A stretch of DNA of 64,000 bases from Roseimicrobium gellanilyticum (GTDB lineage Bacteria; Verrucomicrobiota; Verrucomicrobiia; Verrucomicrobiales; Verrucomicrobiaceae), in assembly GCF_003315205.1 (NCBI RefSeq), contig NZ_QNRR01000007.1, positions 310,001-374,000 on the forward strand, in the 5' to 3' direction. The translations under genes and the position numbers were made by a program. The notes beneath the pieces were generated by a model that was not told where the DNA came from, did not search any database, and saw only the letters and a program-made list of their open reading frames with translations. Below are positions 58,754 to 64,000 of the stretch, piece after piece (the first letter of the stretch is position 1; the number at the start of each line of letters is the position of its first letter).

Positions 58754-59494
58754 ATGAAGTGGCTCATTCCCGGTGTGCTGGCATGGATGTGGGTGGTGAC
58801 ACTGAGTCCCCTGTGCGCCGTGGAGGTGGTGGAGGGGCCGGTGGTCACTGCGACCGATACCTCGGCCAGCATCACATGGAAGACGGATGTGGTCTGCGGC
58901 ACCCGGGCTTCGGTGGGACTGAGCCTGGAGAGCCTGATCCAGAAAGCAGAGGGACCCGTGGGGCTGGAGCACGAGGTGACTTTTTCCAACCTCAAGCCAG
59001 GCACCACCTATCACTACAGCATCGCCACCGCGAAAGTGAGGCTGAAGACTGGTACCTTCTCCACCAAGGAACCCGGCGTGGCCCGACCGCCACCCGCTGG
59101 AGGCAAGTCTCAGGCCACGACTGAAGCCGCCAAGCCAAAGGTAGAGACCAAAGCCAAGCCCATGGCTCCGCCTGCCCGGAAGACTTGGGGAAACCACCGT
59201 ACCTTGCAGGATCACTATGACCGCCACGGGCCTGATTTCGGCTCCGCTTCACCCGAGGATTACGCCCGTCAGGCATGGGAATTCCTGCAACGTGCGATGG
59301 ATGAAGGGCTCCCTGCCAAGCTAGACGATGCTGATGGCACCATCCGGGTCTGGGACCCAAAGAGCAAGGCCTTCGCTGCGTACAATCGGGATGGCACCAC
59401 GAAGACCTACTTCAAGCCGGGCAGCCCGGATTATTTCACCCGTCAGCCGGGGCGGAAAATCACCCTGAAGCGCCCTGTTAGCTCGCCCCGCTAG
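58754..59494 (+). CDS. Secreted fibronectin-III protein with toxin-like C-terminal domain
   Basis: 246 residues. Signal peptide (IPGVLAWMWVVTLSPLCA), a fibronectin type III-like domain (DTSASITWKTDVVCGTRASV, LKPGTTYHYSIAT), a Pro/Lys/Ala-rich linker (about 110-145), and a C-terminal domain with LQDHYDRHGPDFGSASPEDY, ARQAWEFLQRAMDEG, TIRVWDPKSKAFAAYN and TKTYFKPGSPDYF. The last part matches in pattern the BECR-fold (barnase/EndoU/colicin-like) RNase domains of polymorphic toxins: an H-x2-R-H region and a K-P-x-YF end. A zinc-ribbon gene follows; an immunity gene is not evident. Product could be an exported nuclease or a domesticated form. Confidence 0.72.
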   Translation: MKWLIPGVLAWMWVVTLSPLCAVEVVEGPVVTATDTSASITWKTDVVCGTRASVGLSLESLIQKAEGPVGLEHEVTFSNLKPGTTYHYSIATAKVRLKTGTFSTKEPGVARPPPAGGKSQATTEAAKPKVETKAKPMAPPARKTWGNHRTLQDHYDRHGPDFGSASPEDYARQAWEFLQRAMDEGLPAKLDDADGTIRVWDPKSKAFAAYNRDGTTKTYFKPGSPDYFTRQPGRKITLKRPVSSPR

Positions 59495-59526
59495 CCACTT
59501 TCACCAACTCATCTACTTCCACGATC

Positions 59527-59946
59527 ATGCACGTCTGCCCTGTGTGCGGTTATCCCAACCTCGCTGAACCTCCGAGATCCCCTTCGGGTGGTGGCTCCTA
59601 TGAAATCTGCCCCTCCTGCGGCTTCCAGTTTGGAGTGGATGATGACGACCGGGGGAAGACCTATGAAGAGGCTCGAAAGGCCTGGAAGGAGGCAGGCTCC
59701 CCCTGGTCCAGCAAGGGCATCCCTGCTCCCAAGGGATGGAATACCAAAGAGCAGCCCGCGACCTCGAACCCTGCTCCTCGGAAAGTTGCCCAAAAGCACC
59801 GGTCGCAACCAGTCAGGAAAGCCGCGGAAAAGGCCGTGAAGAGCCCTGCGAAAAAGGTGGGCAAGAAGGTGGCAAAGAAAGGCACTTCCTCCCGACGCAA
59901 AAAGCCCGTGCAAACTGCCAAGAAGAAGCCCCGCAACCGTCGCTGA
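59527..59946 (+). CDS. Zinc-ribbon protein with histone-H1-like basic tail
   Basis: 139 residues. N-terminal CPVCGYPNLAEPPRSPSGGG, CPSCGFQFGVDDDD with CxxC pairs (residues 4-7 and 28-31) that bind zinc, an acidic helix (EEARKAWKEAGSPW), and a C-terminal 75-residue tail of Lys/Arg/Ala/Pro (KKVGKKVAKKGTSSRRKKPV). The first half is a common short family of cysteine-rich proteins; the tail, unusual for it, suggests nucleic-acid binding. It follows the toxin-like gene by 32 bp, so the two may be functionally linked. Confidence 0.72.
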   Translation: MHVCPVCGYPNLAEPPRSPSGGGSYEICPSCGFQFGVDDDDRGKTYEEARKAWKEAGSPWSSKGIPAPKGWNTKEQPATSNPAPRKVAQKHRSQPVRKAAEKAVKSPAKKVGKKVAKKGTSSRRKKPVQTAKKKPRNRR

Positions 59947-60069
59947 GCCGCCGGGTTTTTCTTCCGTCATGGATTGGACTTCGCTCCATTGATTTCCCTT
60001 GCAGCTTTTGCTGCCACATGTCCCTATTCCCGATCCGCAGCTCTGCTTTCTCCCTTGCTCCCATCTCCC

Positions 60070-63000
60070 ATGGCGACCCTGCTATTTGTTATTGATGACG
60101 ACCAGGAAATTGTCGTCCCTCTTGCCGGCAACATCACACTTGGCAGCGCGGATGGGAACGACGTGGTCGTGGAGGATGCGAGTGTTTCTCCGAGTCATGC
60201 GGAGATCGTTTCCACGGCCAGCGGCGGGTTTCATCTGCGCGACCTCGGTTCGGTATCCGGCACGTTCGTCAATGGGGCGCGGGTGCGTTCGCGTGATCTG
60301 AAGGATGGGGATCAACTCACCTTCGGGGCGCTTCGTGGACGTTTCCTGGCTGGCGAGAAGCAGACCATCAGTGAACCGGTGCTGGCGCGGAACAGGACCT
60401 CCACCATCACGAGTCAGGTCCCTGAGCCCCCCAAGTCGAAAAAGGAGACAACAAGCATCAAGCTTGCGACCTCCGAGGTGAAGGTGCTCCCGGAGCCCGA
60501 TGGGCAGAAGGCCGTGGAGCAGAAGACTGCCGAACTGGCGGAACTCACAAGGAAGATCGAGGAGCAAAAGGCGAAGCTGGACGAGCAGACCGAGCAGGCT
60601 GACAAACAGCAAGCGAAGTTGGACGAGCAGACTGCGCACGCTGAGAAACAGAAGGCGAAGCTGGATGAGCAGATCGCAGAGGTGGAGAAGCAGCAGGCAA
60701 AGCTCGACGACCAGACTGCGCAGCTCGAGGAGCGGAAAGCGAAGCTCGAAGAAATCACGAGCCAGATTGAAGCGAAGGACAAAGAACTGGCTGAGGCCAA
60801 TACGCGCATTGAAGAGCGGCAGTCTGTCCTGACGGAGTCCGTGCGGCAGGCGGATCTGCGCAAGGCGGACCTGGAGAAAGCCAACACCCAACTGGACGAG
60901 AAGAAGAAGGAAATCTCCGAAGTCGGTCGCCAGCTCGAAGAGCGAAAGGAAGCGCTGAAGAAGGTTTCGGACGAACTTGGCTCTTCGAAGGATGAAGTGG
61001 CCAAGACTGGTAAGGAGCTGGTCTGCCTCAAGGACGAACACGAAAAGGTGCGTAAGGAAGGCGAGAAGCTCGCTGCGACACTCATGGGTGAAATGCAGGC
61101 CCAGCGGAAGGCGCATCAGGAGACTGAAGCCGCTCTTGAGGTCGTAAAGAAAAAATTCAGCGAGGCCGAGGCGGGATTGAAGGAAAAAGCCAGGCTCTTC
61201 AAAGAATCGGAGGGCAGGCTGGAATCATCGAAGAAGGACGTCGAAACTGTTTCCTCCGAGATCAACAAGCTGAAGTCGCAGGAGAAGAGCCTGCGCGATT
61301 CACTCACCGAGGTCGAAAGCAAGAAAAAGGAAGCTCAGAGTACACTGGAGTCTGTCCGCAAGGAGCAAACTGCAGCGAAGAAGGAGCAGGAAACCTTGCG
61401 CGAAGCCGTCGCGAAGAGTGTCGAGGAAAAGAAGTCGATGGCTGCGGAGATCGCCACTCTGCGTACCGACAAGAAGGACGCTGAGGACGCCCTGCGTCAT
61501 GCGGAGGGCGAGCTGCGGACCATGCAGAACGGCCTCTCGAAGCTGGCCCAGGCGCGGCAGGATCTGGAGAAGCAGACAGGCCGCCTGACTCAGGAGTCCT
61601 CTGAACTGCGACTGACCGTGCAGGGGCTGGAATCAACGCATGAATCCACCCTCAAGCTGCTGCGTGAAGGCGAAACCGGCTTGAAGGATGTGCTCAAGTC
61701 TGTGGAGCAGGCGCAGACGGAGAAGCACGCGCTGATGGCGGACATTGAGAAGCTGATTGCGCAGAAAGGGGAGATCGAAACCCAGACCATGCAGCTCGGC
61801 ACCGCTGCGGAAGATCGAAAACGCCAGCTCGAGCAACTCCAGAAGGAGCATGACGGTGCGGCGAAGCGCACCGAGGAGGCGAAGGCACGTGCCTCGGAGC
61901 AGGAGACCCGGGTGGAGAAGCTGCTGGGCAACGTCTCTGATCATGAGAAGAAGCTCTCCGAATTGGTGGCGGCTGCCACCGAGCATCGCCGAGTGGCAGA
62001 CTCGCTGGCCGAGCTTTGCCGTGCGGAGCAGGAGCGAGTCACCCAGGCAGAGGCCGCCGCTGTCGCCGGTGAGTTGAAGGCCACTGAAATCAAGGCTGCG
62101 ATCACGACCAAGGAGGATGATCTGGCCAGTCTCTCCAAGAAGGTGCAGCAACTGGGCGTGGAGAAGTCCGCCGCAGAAAAGAAGCAAAGCGAACTCGCGC
62201 AGAAGAATAAAGAACTGGAATCCAAGCTTGCGGAAGCTGCGACTCTCGAAAGTCGCATGGAGAAGCTTCGCGACGACCTCAAGTTGGTGGAACTTGGCAA
62301 GAAGCGCGTGGAAGGTGAGACCGCCACGCTGCAAAAATCCCTTGGTGAAACCAAGGCATCCCTGGAAGAAGTCACCAACGAGGTGGCAGAGGAAAAGTAC
62401 CGCCTCGCCGGATTGCAACGCGAGGTGCGGACTCTTCAAGACTCCAGGGCCGAGCTGCAAGAAGTCGAAGCGAGGTTGAAAGTTTCTGCCGCGAAGGTGC
62501 AGGAGTTGCTGGACCAGGAGGCCAGACTCAAGGACGTGGCCAACACCTTGCGCTCGCACGAGGAGTCCAAAGGACAACTGGAACGTGCACTGGAGACCAT
62601 TCGCAAACAAACAGGCGAGGCCAATGAGCGCCTGAAGAAGGTGGCTGGTGAAGAGCAGGGTGCAGCGTCTCGTTTGAAGACGCTGCAGGAGCAGGAATCG
62701 GCCCTGGCATCACGGGCCAAGGCACTTGAGACTGAGGTGGCGCGTCTGCTACCCTTGCAGGCGGAAGTGAAGAAGCTCCAGGATCTCGCCGCCCGCATGC
62801 AGTCCATGCAGTCCGAAACGAAGAATGCGGAAGTACAGCACCAGCAGGCTCGCAAGGGTGCAGACGATGCCCGTGCGATGCTCGGCAAGCTCTCGGCCGA
62901 AGAGAAGGCGGCGCAGGCGAAAGTGCAGGAACTGCAAGGCCGCTACAAGGCCACGGCTCTTTCCCTGGAAGAAACAGCTTCCACGCTGAAGCTCAAGGGG

Positions 63001-63258
63001 GCTGAACTGCAGAGCACCGAAAGCAAGGTGGTGGCCCTGCGGCGGGAACTCACCGATCTGGAAGCTCTCATCACGACGAAGAACACCGAAGTCAAGCGGC
63101 TGCAACACGTGACCACGGAGATGGAGATAGCGCAGAAGAGGCTCATTGAGCAGGACGCCCGTCTCGCCGAGGTGAAGCAAAACGCAGAACCCGCGAAGGA
63201 AGGCATCATGGCAAGACCCAATCTGCGCACCGTGGTGGTGCCAAGGAAGAGGGAGTAG
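60070..63258 (+). CDS. FHA-domain protein with giant coiled coil
   Basis: 1062 residues from ATG 60070 (MATLLFVIDDDQEIVVPLAG); an upstream ATG adds a non-conserved leader. Residues 1-95 form an FHA domain (LGSADGNDVVVEDASVSPSH, FVNGARVRSRDLKDGDQL) that binds phosphothreonine peptides. The rest, from about residue 130 to 1030, is one long coiled coil with repeated Lys/Glu/Gln heptads (AKLDEQTEQADKQQ repeats, about 155-260), ending in a short basic tail. No transmembrane segment. Likely a cytoplasmic scaffold; similar FHA-coiled-coil proteins occur in Verrucomicrobia. The antisense ORFs over it are codon-bias shadows. Confidence 0.85.
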   Translation: MATLLFVIDDDQEIVVPLAGNITLGSADGNDVVVEDASVSPSHAEIVSTASGGFHLRDLGSVSGTFVNGARVRSRDLKDGDQLTFGALRGRFLAGEKQTISEPVLARNRTSTITSQVPEPPKSKKETTSIKLATSEVKVLPEPDGQKAVEQKTAELAELTRKIEEQKAKLDEQTEQADKQQAKLDEQTAHAEKQKAKLDEQIAEVEKQQAKLDDQTAQLEERKAKLEEITSQIEAKDKELAEANTRIEERQSVLTESVRQADLRKADLEKANTQLDEKKKEISEVGRQLEERKEALKKVSDELGSSKDEVAKTGKELVCLKDEHEKVRKEGEKLAATLMGEMQAQRKAHQETEAALEVVKKKFSEAEAGLKEKARLFKESEGRLESSKKDVETVSSEINKLKSQEKSLRDSLTEVESKKKEAQSTLESVRKEQTAAKKEQETLREAVAKSVEEKKSMAAEIATLRTDKKDAEDALRHAEGELRTMQNGLSKLAQARQDLEKQTGRLTQESSELRLTVQGLESTHESTLKLLREGETGLKDVLKSVEQAQTEKHALMADIEKLIAQKGEIETQTMQLGTAAEDRKRQLEQLQKEHDGAAKRTEEAKARASEQETRVEKLLGNVSDHEKKLSELVAAATEHRRVADSLAELCRAEQERVTQAEAAAVAGELKATEIKAAITTKEDDLASLSKKVQQLGVEKSAAEKKQSELAQKNKELESKLAEAATLESRMEKLRDDLKLVELGKKRVEGETATLQKSLGETKASLEEVTNEVAEEKYRLAGLQREVRTLQDSRAELQEVEARLKVSAAKVQELLDQEARLKDVANTLRSHEESKGQLERALETIRKQTGEANERLKKVAGEEQGAASRLKTLQEQESALASRAKALETEVARLLPLQAEVKKLQDLAARMQSMQSETKNAEVQHQQARKGADDARAMLGKLSAEEKAAQAKVQELQGRYKATALSLEETASTLKLKGAELQSTESKVVALRRELTDLEALITTKNTEVKRLQHVTTEMEIAQKRLIEQDARLAEVKQNAEPAKEGIMARPNLRTVVVPRKRE

Positions 63259-63293
63259 CTGCCGGAGAGTTAGTTCATGACAGGAGAGGTCTA

Positions 63294-64000
63294 ATGCCTT
63301 CGTTACAGCGGGACATGACTTCTCGCTGGCTTTCTCTCTCCCTCGCTCTCTTTTCATGGTTGATGCTGTCCACTGCGGGCGGCGCTGCACCCCTGGAAGG
63401 CAAGAGACCAAACATCATTTTCATCCTGACCGATGACCAGGGGTATGGAGATCTGTCGGTGCACGGGAATCCTGTGCTGAAGACGCCCAACCTGGACAGG
63501 ATGCATGCGGAAAGTGTGCGCTTCACCAACTGGCACAACAGCCCCACGTGTGCGCCGACACGCTCAGCCTTGCTTACAGGACGTCATGAGTTCCGCAACG
63601 GCATCACGCACACCATCCTGGAGCGCGAGCGTCTGCGCCTCGATTCGGTGACTCTTGCGCAGGTGCTGCAGAAGGCTGGCTATGCCACGGGCATCTTCGG
63701 CAAGTGGCATCTCGGTGATGAGGAGGCGTATCGACCGGACAAGCGCGGCTTTGACGAAACCTTCATCCATGGTGCCGGGGGCATCGGCCAGAGCTATCCG
63801 GGAAGTTGTGGCGATGCTCCTGGGAACAGCTACTTTGATCCTGCCATTCTTCACAACGGGAAGTTTGAGAAGACCAAGGGCTACTGCACGGATGTCTTCT
63901 TCACACAGGCCACGAAATGGATCGAATCCACGAAGAGCCAGAAGGACAAGCCCTTCCTCTGCTGGCTGAGCACGAATGCACCGCATGGACCATACATTGC
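63294..64000 (+). CDS. Sulfatase, partial (C-terminus off the window)
   Basis: Starts ATG 63294 with AGGAGAGG six bases before it; the reading frame runs off the window. Signal peptide (LSLSLALFSWLMLSTAGGAA), then the formylglycine-dependent sulfatase N-terminus: NIIFILTDDQGYGDL (metal Asp-Asp), the modification motif in TCAPTRSALLTGRH (C-x-P-T-R), GIFGKWHLGD and NAPHGPYI. A secreted or periplasmic arylsulfatase-type enzyme acting on sulfated polysaccharides. Such genes are abundant in Verrucomicrobia, matching the host assignment. Confidence 0.92.
   Translation, partial: MPSLQRDMTSRWLSLSLALFSWLMLSTAGGAAPLEGKRPNIIFILTDDQGYGDLSVHGNPVLKTPNLDRMHAESVRFTNWHNSPTCAPTRSALLTGRHEFRNGITHTILERERLRLDSVTLAQVLQKAGYATGIFGKWHLGDEEAYRPDKRGFDETFIHGAGGIGQSYPGSCGDAPGNSYFDPAILHNGKFEKTKGYCTDVFFTQATKWIESTKSQKDKPFLCWLSTNAPHGPYI

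Noticed and set aside
60550-60780. Tandem DNA repeats resembling a repeat array
   Set aside because: They are codon-level echoes of the heptad repeat (AKLDEQ) within the FHA protein, not CRISPR. No CRISPR array was seen anywhere in the window.
60082-62610. Long minus-strand ORFs rich in Leu and Ser
   Set aside because: Shadows of the Lys/Glu-rich coiled coil of the FHA protein; no family features.

Overview
The window looks like a piece of a Verrucomicrobia chromosome (inference from gene families: family 2A encapsulin with a cysteine desulfurase cargo, GYF_2-tagged membrane proteins, FHA/coiled-coil giant protein, a sulfatase, and verrucomicrobial-type integrases). The left 4 kb and the right 5.4 kb read as ordinary chromosome; between them sits a 54-kb integrated element bounded by a 37-bp direct repeat (4360-4396 and 58572-58608). 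The right copy is the 3' half of an intact tRNA-Phe(GAA) gene, so the element entered at the tRNA 3' end and left a tRNA fragment at its far end.

Left chromosome (1-3996, minus strand): a compact operon srpI shell - cysteine desulfurase cargo - rhodanese - serine O-acetyltransferase. This is the known gene set of family 2A encapsulin sulfur compartments: cysteine is made, its sulfur is mobilised inside a protein shell, and a rhodanese handles the sulfane sulfur.

Element, left arm (4360-17412): a tyrosine recombinase followed by a relic of a second integrase tail, then a defence-like block (T5orf172 protein, PD-(D/E)XK-like protein, small membrane protein with an overlapping proline microORF, WYL regulator, a large SF1 helicase-nuclease paired with a membrane-anchored coiled-coil protein), two GYF_2-type proteins, and three copies of a 120-140 bp intergenic element followed by broken gene fragments.

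Element, cargo block (17401-28140): metabolic genes with chromosome-like base composition: Gfo/Idh/MocA oxidoreductase, GH130 enzyme, GT4 glycosyltransferase, TPR-like protein, PtsI-like phosphotransferase, fatty acid desaturase and a zinc peptidase.

Element, plasmid-like and defence arm (28218-44123): DUF932 protein, small zinc-finger protein, a PD-(D/E)XK-like protein, an element-borne beta-clamp, a two-gene Lamassu-like system (DUF4297 nuclease plus SMC/Rad50-like ATPase), a RecB-type nuclease operon with leader terminators, GYF_2/FHA/PrsW membrane protease, XRE regulator and a DEAD helicase fused to a nuclease-like domain.

Element, right arm (44392-58608): four exported or membrane proteins (including an endo/exonuclease/phosphatase and a GYF_2 trypsin-like protease), a DUF488 protein, and two replication modules, each with a P4/D5-type helicase preceded by a small HTH gene, plus ParB. 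No relaxase, type IV secretion, capsid or tail genes were seen. A relic of another integrase lies beside the tRNA. A short motif, TCGGAC-N3-TCGGAC, recurs eleven times between genes along the element, but not in the cargo block or the flanks.

Right chromosome (58609-64000): tRNA-Phe, a secreted fibronectin-III protein with a toxin-like C-terminus, a zinc-ribbon/basic-tail protein, a 1062-residue FHA coiled-coil protein and the start of a sulfatase.
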